Source: Acidobacteria bacterium OLB17 (GTDB lineage: Bacteria > Acidobacteriota > Blastocatellia > Pyrinomonadales > Pyrinomonadaceae). From it: 58,895 nucleotides of DNA. The notes under the pieces were generated by a model. That model searched no databases. It had not been told where the DNA came from and was given only the letters and a program-made list of their open reading frames with translations. The translations under genes were made by a program, and so were the position numbers. The DNA is taken from positions 1 through 58,895 of the forward strand of contig LLEU01000048.1 of assembly GCA_001567505.1 (NCBI GenBank), written 5' to 3'. Positions 32,276 through 40,910 of the stretch are shown in pieces. The number at the start of each line of letters is the position of its first letter. Positions within the stretch are counted from its first letter, which is position 1.

Positions 32276-34929
32276 ATGGAAATTCTCGAGATCCGTACAC
32301 TTCGCGGCCCGAACTACTGGAGCGGCTACTGGAAGAAACTCATCATAATGCGCCTCGACATCGGCGAATATGAGAAAAAACCGACCAACAAGATCAAGGG
32401 CTTCTACAAGCGCCTGGTCGAGGTCATGCCGTCGATCGAGACGCACGGCTGCAGCTACGGCGAACCGGGCGGTTTTCTAAAGCGCGTTAAGGAAGGAACG
32501 TGGGCCGGGCACGTGATCGAACATCTTGCCCTCGAACTTCAGACGCTTGCCGGAATGGACACGGGCTATGGCCGCACTCGTGAGACCAGCGAAAAAGGCA
32601 TCTATAACGTCGTTTTCAGCTATCTCGAAGAAGAGGTCGGGCGGTTTGCCGGCCGTTCGGCCGTCCGGCTGTGGCGAGCACTCGCCGAAGGCACGAAGAT
32701 CGCCGATATCAAGGCATCGCTTGCTGCTGATATTCAGGAGATGCGGGAGATCCGCGAGGACGTTCGCTTTGGGCCTTCCACAGGGTCGCTTGTCGAGGAG
32801 GCCGAGAATCGCGACATTCCCTTCATACGCCTGAACGATCAGTCGCTCGTGCAGCTTGGTTACGGTATCAATCAAAAGCGTATTCAGGCGACGACGACCG
32901 CCAACACGAATATGATCTCGGTCGATATCGCGGGTGACAAGGCGGCAACGAAAAAGCTGCTCGGCGATATGGGCGTTCCGGTGCCGAAAGGTTATCGGAT
33001 CCGTTCGATCGAAGACCTCGAAGATACTTTAGAGCGTGTTGGCTATCCTGCTGTAATTAAACCACTTGACGGAAATCATGGTAAGGGGGCGACGGTCGGG
33101 ATCACGAACCTCGAAGATGCCGTTACGGCTTTCGAGAAGGCGAAGGAGTACTCGCGTTGGGTCATTGTCGAACAGCAGCTTATCGGCTCGGATTTTCGCG
33201 CGCTTGTCGTAAATAACCGGCTCATCGCGGTCGCGAAGCGGATCCCTGCGCACGTCTCGGCGACGGGAAAAGTACGATCGAGCAGCTCGTTGAAGAAACC
33301 AATCAAGACCCGCGGCGCGGTTACGGCCACGAGAACGTCCTCACACTTATCGAGATCGACCAGCAGTCGAACCGCTTGATCCAGAACGCAGGCTATACGC
33401 TGGGTTCGGTCTTGAAGAAGGGCGAGGTCCTTTACCTCAAAACTACGGCGAATATATCGACCGGCGGAACTGCGATCGATGTAACGGACGAGGTCCATCC
33501 GGAGAACGTATTCCTATTTGAGCGGATCGCACGCATCATCGGCCTTGATGTCGCGGGTATCGACATCATCGCGGAGAATGTCGCGCAGCCGCTGCGGGAC
33601 ATCAGAGGCGGGATCATCGAGGTCAATGCCGCTCCGGGATTTCGGATGCACCTTGCGCCAAGCGAAGGCATCGGCCGGAACGTGGCGGAACACGTTATCG
33701 ATATGCTCTTCCCGACGGGAACGCCCGCGCGCATTCCGATCATCGCCATCACGGGCACGAACGGCAAGACGACCACAACACGCCTTATCGCCCACATTCT
33801 GAAGAACAGCGGCCGCAATGTCGGCTTTACGACCACCGACGGGACGTATATCGGCAATCAGCAGATCGTGACCGGCGACAACACCGGCCCGATATCGGCG
33901 CAGCTCGTTCTGAAGGACCCGACGGTCGAGGTCGGCGTCCTCGAAACGGCACGCGGCGGAATTATTCGTTCAGGCCTCGGGTTCGACTATTGCGATATCG
34001 GCGTCGTCCTGAACGTGGCCGCAGATCATCTCGGAATGAAGGACGTGAACACGCTCGAGGACCTCGCGCGCGTTAAGTCAGTCATCCCGAGAGCCGTTGC
34101 CAAGAAAGGGTTTGCTGTCCTGAACGCCGAGGACCCGCTCGTTTACGATATGCGCAACCTCACCGAAGGTACTGTCGTGTGCTTTTCGATGAACGAGAAT
34201 CACCCGAACATCAAAAAACGAGCGGAACGCGGACGAACTTCCTGCGTGTATGAGAACGGCTACATCACGATCCTGAAGGGAAAGTGGAAAGTGCGTGTAG
34301 AGAAGGCCGTCAATATCCCGCTGACGTACGGCGGCAGGGCGGAATTTATGATCCAGAACGTGCTTGCGGCAACGCTTGCATGTTTTGTTCACGGCGTTTC
34401 ACTTGAGGACCTGCGCGTGGGCCTCACGACGTTCAACGCGGGCACTGCACAAACGCCGGGCCGCTTGAATTTCGTCGAGATCGGCGATGTGACCGTGTTG
34501 ATGGATTACGCGCACAACCCCGCAGGACTGCAGGGCCTTGCGAACTTCATCAACAAGCTGCCGAATAAATATCGGACCTGTGTCGTGAACGGGACCGGCG
34601 ATCGGCGCGATAAGGATATTATCGCCATCGGCAAGATCGTCGGCGAGACGTTCGATCGCGTTGTCCTCCGACGCGGCCATTATCTGCGTGGACGCAACGA
34701 ACAAGAAACGTACGAGCTGCTGAAGAAGGGAATTGCGAAGAGCGGCAAGGAACCGGCGGTTCGGATCATTCCCGAGAGCCGCGACGCGATTCAACATGCT
34801 GTGAAATACGGGCGGAAAGGCGAACTCGTCGTTACCCTTGCCGACCGCGTTCCGGACGATATCAAGATCGTTCAGGAGCTGCGGGATAAGTATCTTGCGG
34901 AGGCAAGCGAGGCAAAGAAGGAGAGCTAA
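32276..34929 (+). CDS. cphA: Cyanophycin synthetase (one frame break near 33270)
   Basis: CphA polymerises aspartate and arginine into cyanophycin without a ribosome. The repaired protein is about 884 aa, normal for the family. It has an N-terminal domain opening with LEIRTLRGPNYWSGYWKKLI, an ATP-grasp domain (about 210-480; AVIKPLDGNHGKGATVGITN), and a Mur-ligase-like domain from about 490 (ITGTNGKTTTTRLIAHIL), ending in the ligase C-terminal domain (MDYAHNPAGLQGLANFINKL). At 33268-33271 an A run is one base short. Restoring it changes the run-off sequence to KSTIEQLVEETNQDPRRGYG, the family sequence. The 3' end overlaps the convergent isoaspartyl peptidase gene by four bases. Confidence 0.94.
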
Positions 34930-35843
34930 TCTCGATAGATCGAAACTCGAAAGCCCGACGCGTCGGCAACCCCGCGGTACATCCTTCGGAATTGAACGGC
35001 GTTGCTACGTTGCCTAAGTTGTCGGCAGCAATGACGCCGCCTTCGCCGCCGATCTTCGTCAAGAATGCGACCGACTCGCCTGCCGCATCTTTCAAGGACA
35101 GACCTTTGTATGCCATCCTGGCCGCAACGTCGTAGGCCGTCGCCCCCAAGCATAAAATATTCGCCATGGCCGGTGCAGGAAACGGCACAGCGCTCATTCG
35201 CGTATGTGCCAGCGCCGATCAGAGGCGTGTCGCCGATCCGGCCGAATTTCTTGTTTGTCATCCCGCCGGTAGATGTCGCTGCGGCAAGGCGGCCCTGGGC
35301 GTCGCAGGCGACCGCCCCGACCGTTCCGAGCGGTTTTGGGGAAGCATGATCGAGCTGGATGCGGCCGGCGGCGATCGCATCCTGAAGCTGCCGCCAACGT
35401 CCTTCCGTAAAGAAATACTCGTCCGGTTCGAGCGGGAAGCCTTCTTCGGCGGCAAACTGCATCGCGCCTTCGCCGACAAGAAGAATGTGGGCGGTCCTTT
35501 CCATCACCGCCCGCGCTAAGGTTATCGGATTTCGAATGTTCTTGATCGCCGCAACGGCGCCGGCCCGCAGGTCGCTGCCGTCCATGATCGAGGCGTCCAT
35601 TTCCTGCCGCCCGTCGTGCGTGAAGACGGAACCGCGGCCGGCATTGAACAGCGGGAAATTTTCGAGGGCGACAACGGCGGCCTGAACGGCGTCGATCGAG
35701 CGGCCATCTTGTTCAAGCACGCTCCAGCCGGCCTTTAATGCCGCATCGAGTCCGCTGCGGTATTCGGCCTCGAGCTCTGGCGTCATCAGGTTCTTGTCCA
35801 CGGTTCCGGCACCGCCGTGGATCGCTAGGACGGGCTTTGACAT
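34926..35843 (-). CDS. iaaA: Isoaspartyl peptidase / L-asparaginase, Ntn-hydrolase type (two compensating indels)
   Basis: This enzyme hydrolyses beta-aspartyl dipeptides and asparagine after self-cleavage before a Thr. The protein starts AIHGGAGTVDKNLM, has LENFPLFNAGRGSVFTHDG, and the cleavage site KPLGTVGAVACD with Thr174 as the new N-terminus. In the small subunit the frame shifts twice. One G is extra in a run at 35143-35147; without it the sequence reads MLGATAYDVAARMAYKGLSL. One base is then missing near 34984, after which MYRGVADASGFRVSIYRD closes the gene in the original frame. Facing cphA and cphB, it would complete cyanophycin breakdown by splitting beta-Asp-Arg into Asp and Arg. 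Confidence 0.92.
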   Translation of the reverse strand: MSKPVLAIHGGAGTVDKNLMTPELEAEYRSGLDAALKAGWSVLEQDGRSIDAVQAAVVALENFPLFNAGRGSVFTHDGRQEMDASIMDGSDLRAGAVAAIKNIRNPITLARAVMERTAHILLVGEGAMQFAAEEGFPLEPDEYFFTEGRWRQLQDAIAAGRIQLDHASPKPLGTVGAVACDAQGRLAAATSTGGMTNKKFGRIGDTPLIGAGTYANERCAVSCTGHGEYFMLGGDGLRRCGQDGIQRSVLERCGRRVGRILDEDRRRRRRHCCRQLRQRSNAVQFRRMYRGVADASGFRVSIYRD

Positions 35844-35889
35844 ACACTTGAGATGTTATCGCAAATCCGCCCGCCTTTCGACGCCGTTG

Positions 35890-36876
35890 CTATTTCTCAA
35901 CGGATCTGAGCACCCATTTCGCTATCCGAGCATCGGGAAGTAGGCCCTGCGGAGCGATGGTGTATTCGAGGCCGTCGAGGCGCTTTTTGACGCCTTCCTC
36001 GATGCCGCCGAACGAGAGAAGGAGCGGGACTATCAGGACGCGGGCATTTTGTGCCCGGGCCTTCTGGACGATCTCGCGAAATTCCGCGGTCGCCTGCGAG
36101 CGGATCGGTTCCGGCGCGTCATCGCGAACGGTCAGATATTCAATGCCGCGATAAGAGCTCTTCGATCGCATCCGCCCGGCGATCGTAGCCATATCATTAA
36201 GCCAGAGACGGTTCGTCTCGTCCGAAACAGGCCCGTGGGCGACGATAATGACGATCTCGTTCGCCGCGTCCTTACTGATCGACGAAGCACGCGAGAGAAG
36301 AATGTCCGCGACGGCCGGATCTGCGTCAAGAGCCTTTCGCATTGTGATCGGGACCTTGTGTGCGACCGGAGTCGTCGGGTCAAACCCGGCATTGTCGCTC
36401 ATATCATGGCCGGAATGTTCACCGTGGCCGCCGCTTCCGTGATCCATCTTCGCGAAGATCGCAAGATCTTTCGGGGCATCTTTCCGAAGGCCGAGAAGGT
36501 ATTCGGTCGAGGTGATAACGGTGCTGTTCGACGAAATGAAGAGCGGCACGGCGACGATCGACGTTACGCCCTGAGCTTCGAGGCGGTCGATCGCGGCCTG
36601 GATATTCCGCTTTGTTGCCATACCGAAGGCGACCTCGACGGGGAACTGTTTACCGACCTCGGCCGCGACGCTTTTGACTTCGTCGTTCCAGGCCGGTTTT
36701 CCTCCGTGGGCGAGCAAAATGACGCCCGTCTTATTCTTTGCTGCCTGGACGTGCGCCGAGTGTCCTGCATGCTGGGCGGCAGATGGGATCGTAATGAGGG
36801 CAAGCATCGCAGTAAAAAGGGCCGCCTTGCCGAAGAGGGAGCGTGTTTTCTTTGTCGTCATAGTATCGGTCTTCAT
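35890..36876 (-). CDS. Exported CbiX/sirohydrochlorin-chelatase-like protein with His-rich loop
   Basis: Two tandem chelatase-like halves can be read: GVILLAHGGKPAWNDEVKSV (His near residue 59) and NEIVIIVAHGPVSDETNRLW, each with the catalytic-type His of CbiX/CbiK chelatases. Between them is a His-rich loop (KMDHGSGGHGEHSGHDMSDN). Unlike cytoplasmic chelatases it has a signal peptide (KAALFTAMLALITIPSAAQ), so it should lie in the periplasm. It might insert or store a metal; whether a tetrapyrrole is the partner is unknown. The frame is open from 36915, but that ATG lies inside the Fur box. The ATG at 36876, just after the -10, is preferred, giving 328 aa. It is downstream of copA on the same strand but has its own promoter. 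Confidence 0.8.
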   Translation of the reverse strand: MKTDTMTTKKTRSLFGKAALFTAMLALITIPSAAQHAGHSAHVQAAKNKTGVILLAHGGKPAWNDEVKSVAAEVGKQFPVEVAFGMATKRNIQAAIDRLEAQGVTSIVAVPLFISSNSTVITSTEYLLGLRKDAPKDLAIFAKMDHGSGGHGEHSGHDMSDNAGFDPTTPVAHKVPITMRKALDADPAVADILLSRASSISKDAANEIVIIVAHGPVSDETNRLWLNDMATIAGRMRSKSSYRGIEYLTVRDDAPEPIRSQATAEFREIVQKARAQNARVLIVPLLLSFGGIEEGVKKRLDGLEYTIAPQGLLPDARIAKWVLRSVEK

Positions 36877-36886
36877 AACAAAATGG

Positions 36887-36892
36887 ATTGTA
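36887..36892 (-). promoter_or_regulatory. -10 box TACAAT of the CbiX-like gene
   Basis: TACAAT on the minus strand ends 10 bases before the ATG at 36876. The Fur box lies two bases upstream of it, where a bound repressor would block the polymerase. Confidence 0.55.
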
Positions 36893-36894
36893 AC

Positions 36895-36914
36895 GAAAAT
36901 GAAAATCATTTTCA
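36895..36914 (-). promoter_or_regulatory. Fur-type operator overlapping the CbiX-like gene promoter
   Basis: GAAAATGAAAATCATTTTC (36895-36913, plus strand) matches the classical 19-base Fur consensus at 16 of 19 positions. Within it TGAAAATCATTTTCA (36900-36914) is a perfect 7-1-7 inverted repeat. It occupies the spacer and -35 region. Related regulators (Zur, Mur, PerR) bind similar sites, so the metal is not certain. Confidence 0.8.
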
Positions 36915-36980
36915 ATAAGTGGAAGGTGATTTTCTGTCAAGGATTGGTGCTCAGGGCATCCTTGACGGATCCACCGTGAC

Positions 36981-37005
36981 GCGAAGGCGAAACTTTGGCC
37001 TTCGC
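36981..37005. terminator. Hairpin between copA and the CbiX-like gene
   Basis: GCGAAGGC (36981-36988) pairs with GCCTTCGC (36998-37005). There is no T run on either side, so it may only weakly terminate copA transcription. Confidence 0.4.
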
Positions 37006-37033
37006 CGCTAAACGGCCGAAAGCGGCCGCGGCC

Positions 37034-39600
37034 TTAGAGCTTTTTATTCCGAAGCCGCAGGGCGTTCGTTATTACGGACACCGAGCTGAAGGTCATTGCC
37101 GCGCTTGCGATCATTGGCGACAAGAGCATGCCGAACACCGGATAGAGCACGCCGGCCGCGATCGGAATGCCGAGGATGTTGTATGCGAAGGCGAAAAAGA
37201 GATTCTCGCGGATGTTCCGCATCGCCGCACGGCTCAGCTCGATCGCCTTTAGGATGCCGCTTAGATCCGAATGAAGGAGCGTAATATCGGCGGACTCGAT
37301 CGCGACGCTCGTGCCTTCGGCGAACGCGATCCCGACATCGGCCGTTGCGAGAGCCGGTGCGTCATTCACGCCGTCGCCCGCCATCGCGACGACCTTGCCC
37401 ATCTTCTTTAGAGCGGCGATCTCCGACGCTTTTTTCTCGGGCGTAACGCCGGCGATGTAGGAGTCGATCCCAAGTTCTTTTGCGACCGCGGCGGCCGTGA
37501 TCTCATTATCGCCGGTCATCATCACGATCTGCGTTCCGTTATCGTGCAGCTTCGCTATGACGGCCTTCGCGCTCGGTTTTATTGCGTCCGCAAGGCCGAT
37601 GTAGCCTGCGGCTTTGCCACCGACGCTTATGGCAACGACCGTCTGCCCTTGGCTTCGAAGGGTCTCGACGGCCTCATCGTTCTCGGCCGCTGCGATCGCG
37701 ACCTGCTTTCCGTTTACGACAGCGTTTACGCCGACGCCTGTCTGCGATTCGAAGCCGTCGCTTTCGGGATCGTAAGGCCGCGGGCTTCGGCCTCTGCAAC
37801 GATGGCACGTGCGAGCGGGTGTTCGCTATGTGTCTCGACCGAAGCTGCGAGAGCGAGAAGTTCACCCTCGTCGAGCGGGCCTTGCGTCGAGACGGATCTT
37901 ACGGCAGGCCGCCCTTCGGTGAGCGTGCCTGTTTTATCGACGGCGATAACATCGACCTTTGCCAACGATTCGAGGGCGGCCGCTTTTTTGACGAGCACTC
38001 CGTTCCTTGCGCCCTGGCCGGTTGCGACCATTACGGACATCGGCGTTGCAAGGCCGAGTGCGCAAGGACAGGCGATGATCAAAACGGAGACCGCCGCCAC
38101 GATCGCAAACGCAAGGCTTCCGACGAAGAGCCAAACGGCGAAGGCGATGATCGCCGCGATCACGACCGCAGGGACGAAGTATGCGGCCACAACGTCAGCA
38201 AAACGCTGGATCGGAGCACGCGAACGCTGAGCTTCACTCACCATCTTTACGATCTGAGCGAGAACGGTGTCGCGGCCGACGTGCTCGGCTCGCATTTCAA
38301 AGACCTTCGGCCCGTTGAGCGTTCCACCGATAACGGTGTCGCCGACGCTCTTTTCGACAGGGAGGGATTCGCCCGTCACCATTGACTCGTTCACCGACGA
38401 CCCACCCTTTTCGATCTTGCCGTCCACGGGAACCTTTTCGTTCGCGTTCACGAGAAGGAGATCGCCGACATTCACCTCCGTGAGAGCGATGGTTTCCGTA
38501 TTTCCGGCAGCGTCGATACGGACGGCGGTCTCGGGAGCGAGGCGAAGGAGTTCCTTGATCGCGGATGAGGTCTGCGAACGAGCACGCAGCTCAAGAACCT
38601 GGCCGAGCAGCACAAGCGTAGTTATTACTGCGGCAGACTCGAAATACCCTGCGACAATGCCCGTGTGTGCGTCCCGCATCGCGGCAGGGAATACATCCGG
38701 GACAAAAAGAGCGGCGAGGCTAAGAAGATACGCGGCGCCCGTGCCGATCGCGATCAGCGTGAACATATTCGGGCTGACGTTCCTGATCGACTGTACGGCT
38801 CGCTCGAAGAACGGAAAACCGCCCCAAAGCACCACGGGTGTCGCAAGCACGAACTGTATCCAGATCGATGCTTGCGGCGAGACGGCCTTCGAGAAACCCG
38901 GCAGCATCTCGGCCATTGCGAGCACAAAGATCGGCAGCGTCAATACGGCGGAGATCCAAAATCTCCGACGCATATCGATCAACTCCGGGTCTTCGACGTC
39001 TTCTAGCGAGACCTCCTTCGGTTCGAGGGCCATTCCGCACTTTGGGCAAGAACCCGGCCCGATCTGGACTATCTCCGGATGCATCGGGCACGTGTATTCG
39101 ACGTCAAGCGGTTGAGGCGCGGCTTCGCGTGGGTTCAGATACGCTTCGGGATCCGCCTTGAATTTTGCGACGCATCCCGTCGAACAGAAATAGTGGTCGG
39201 TGTCGTTGTGCCGGTGCGTGCCCGCGGCAGACTTCGGATCGACGGTCATTCCGCAGACGGGATCGATGAAGGTATGTGCAGCACCTTGCGATTCCTTTGC
39301 CGAACTGCCGCAGCAGGATGAGGCCTGGACAACTGCCGCTTCGTGGTTTGGCTTTGCGCTCGTGCCGCAGCAGGAACCGCCGGGAGCGGGATCTGCCTTG
39401 CTGAGGTATCTTTCCGGTTCCTTCTCAAAATTGTCTCTGCAGGAAAGGGCACAGAAGAAATATTCCTTTCCTTCGAACGTGGAACGTGCCGCTGCAAGGT
39501 TCTCGGTAACGGCCATTCCGCACACCGGATCGGTGTGGATCTCGACGATCTCGGGCGTCCTTCTGCCAAGTTGTACGGGTTGTGAAGTCTCTTTATTCAT
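37034..39600 (-). CDS. copA: Copper/heavy-metal P1B-type ATPase with two YHS domains (one frame break near 37752)
   Basis: The repaired protein is about 855 aa. The N-terminus carries two YHS metal-binding domains ([13 protein letters not shown] near residue 22, [13 protein letters not shown] near 110) and a metal-binding domain with [20 protein letters not shown] near 168. The linker holds two SCCGxSAK motifs. The pump core has [16 protein letters not shown], the membrane metal site [13 protein letters not shown] near 510, the phosphorylation site DKTGT near 555, and [10 protein letters not shown] and [10 protein letters not shown]. Export of Cu(I) is the likely job. At 37752 one base is missing; restoring it turns [14 protein letters not shown] into [20 protein letters not shown] and the frame runs on. 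The promoter has a MerR-type 20-base spacer and the regulator lies directly upstream. Confidence 0.93.
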
Positions 39601-39624
39601 TTTGCAAGAATGCTCCTTGAGAAC

Positions 39625-39656
39625 ATCCTACAACCTATGAGTAAGTGTCAGGTCAA
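39625..39656 (-). promoter_or_regulatory. MerR-type promoter of copA with 20-base spacer
   Basis: On the minus strand, TTGACC (39656-39651), a spacer of exactly 20 bases, and TAGGAT (39630-39625). ACCT and AGGT inside the element form the outer arms of a dyad. Such a stretched spacer is the hallmark of promoters untwisted by MerR-family activators. Confidence 0.8.
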
Positions 39657-39659
39657 GCA

Positions 39660-40076
39660 CTATTTTGCACTCTCCGCAAAAGTTTCGATCAGGCGGCAGA
39701 CCGTGTGTCCGTCGGGTGCTGCATTTTGCAGGCCTTTCCACATTTCGGCGGCGGTCTCCAGGCGTTTCTGAAGGCGGCAGAGTTCGGCGATCTTCTGCCG
39801 ATTCTCTTCGATCCGTCTCTCAACGATCGTCCGCACCATCGGGCACGGCGAATCTCCGGACGTCGAATGGCCGAGGATCTCTTCGATCTCGGCCAGCGTA
39901 AAGCCCAATTCCTTCGCCGACGCGATGAATCGGAGACGATCGCGGTCCGCGTCCGAATAGATCTTGTAGCCGTTCATCGAGTTCTTTGCAGGTTTGAGAA
40001 GGCCGATACGCGTGTAATAACGAACCGTGAAGAGCGGGACTTTAGCTGCCTTTGCAAGATTTGACGCCGTGAACAT
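39660..40076 (-). CDS. MerR-family metal-responsive regulator
   Basis: This 138-residue protein has the N-terminal winged helix-turn-helix of MerR proteins (FTASNLAKAAKVPLFTVRYY, then RIGLLKP and GYKIYSD). A long dimerisation helix and a C-terminal region with Cys residues (SPCPMVRTIVERR, ELCRLQKRL, HTVCRLIETF) follow. The Cys positions fit a thiol metal sensor, but the set is not exactly that of CueR, ZntR or MerR, so the metal cannot be named. It lies 59 bases upstream of copA on the same strand, with the stretched-spacer promoter between the two. It therefore probably activates copA. Confidence 0.92.
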   Translation of the reverse strand: MFTASNLAKAAKVPLFTVRYYTRIGLLKPAKNSMNGYKIYSDADRDRLRFIASAKELGFTLAEIEEILGHSTSGDSPCPMVRTIVERRIEENRQKIAELCRLQKRLETAAEMWKGLQNAAPDGHTVCRLIETFAESAK

Positions 40077-40149
40077 ACAACCCTAGCTTACCTTAGTCGG
40101 AGAAAGAAATCCGTGGAAGACGGCGACAAATCGGCGTATATTCATATTA

Positions 40150-40171
40150 AGAGGCCGATCTTCCGGCCTCT
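40150..40171 (+). other. Hairpin just upstream of the riboswitch
   Basis: AGAGGCCG (40150-40157) and CGGCCTCT (40164-40171) form an eight-pair stem with a six-base loop. A TATATT at 40137-40142 could be the -10, placing this hairpin at the very 5' end of the riboswitch transcript, perhaps as a stabilising cap. Confidence 0.45.
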
Positions 40172-40182
40172 TCGAACCTTAA

Positions 40183-40270
40183 CCGAAAAGGCACGACGCC
40201 ACAGCATTCCGGCGTCACGCAAAGCCGAAGGGGCGATCGCATTCGTCGATCGAAAGCCAGGCTGCCGAAG
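40183..40270 (+). promoter_or_regulatory. GEMM-I type riboswitch (c-di-GMP or cGAMP)
   Basis: The element has GGCA (40190-40193) closing with TGCC (40263-40266), a first hairpin GACGCC/GGCGTC (40195-40216), the invariant ACGCAAAGCC (40217-40226), a second hairpin CGATCG/CGATCG (40234-40252), and AAAGCCAGGCTGCCGAAG at the 3' side. This order and the two conserved blocks are those of GEMM-I RNAs. The first hairpin loop is not an obvious GNRA loop, a small departure. It ends about ten bases before the ATG of the CAP-domain gene, close enough to govern ribosome access. Confidence 0.82.
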
Positions 40271-40279
40271 TGAGGATCA

Positions 40280-40873
40280 ATGAAGATCGCTTTTGTCCTA
40301 CTGATCTCAGCATTTGGGTTTCTTGCGACACCCGCTCAATCCCTGAACGCGGCGAACGTCGTGGTCGGCTCTAACGACCTCGCACGTCCGCGCCGGATCT
40401 CGACCTTCACGATGCCGACGCCGGCGATGATCGGCGAGCTCGAGCGCACAGCGTTCGACCTTCTGAACGCCAAACGCAAGGAACGAGGGCTTTCGACGCT
40501 CGTTTGGAGCGATGCGGTCGCGGCCGTCGCACGGGAACACTCCGTCGATATGGCCACGATGAATTACTTCAGCCACAAGGACCTGAACGGCCGATACGTA
40601 AGCGATCGTGCGGACTCGATGGGGCTTAAGAAATGGCGTGCCATCGGCGAGAATATCGCGTTCAATCGCGGTTTTGCCGACCCGATCGCCCGTACCGTCG
40701 ATCTTTGGATGAACTCGACCTCACACAGACAGAACCTGCTCGACGATCATTGGAAGGAATCTGCCGTCGGGATCGCGGTCGCAAGCGACGGCTCGTATTT
40801 CTTTACGCAGGTCTTTCTCGACAAAAATAGCGAGATCGCAAAAAGACGGCCTAGACGCCCGAAGTTCGCATAG
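40280..40873 (+). CDS. Exported CAP/SCP-domain protein
   Basis: This 197-residue protein has a signal peptide (IAFVLLISAFGFLATPAQS). A CAP domain follows: FDLLNAKRKERGLSTLVWSD, AREHSVDMATMNYFSHKDLN, GENIAFN and STSHRQNLLDDHWKESAVGI. The expected His and Glu residues of the CAP cavity are present. Bacterial CAP proteins are exported or surface proteins of mostly unknown activity. A GEMM riboswitch in its leader suggests control by a cyclic dinucleotide linked to attachment or motility. GTGAGGA lies just before the ATG. Confidence 0.9.
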   Translation: MKIAFVLLISAFGFLATPAQSLNAANVVVGSNDLARPRRISTFTMPTPAMIGELERTAFDLLNAKRKERGLSTLVWSDAVAAVAREHSVDMATMNYFSHKDLNGRYVSDRADSMGLKKWRAIGENIAFNRGFADPIARTVDLWMNSTSHRQNLLDDHWKESAVGIAVASDGSYFFTQVFLDKNSEIAKRRPRRPKFA

Positions 40874-40897
40874 ATAAGCGAATGCCGGGCGTTTTGC

Positions 40898-40903
40898 TAT
40901 TCT
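40898..40903 (+). promoter_or_regulatory. -10-like box TATTCT close to ispE
   Basis: TATTCT lies seven bases before the ispE ATG. No ribosome site is visible, so it suggests a leaderless mRNA. Confidence 0.4.
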
Positions 40904-40910
40904 AGGTGCG

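Noticed and set aside
36877..36915. Start of the CbiX-like gene at 36915
   Set aside because: That ATG lies inside the Fur box and upstream of the -10, so it would not be transcribed.
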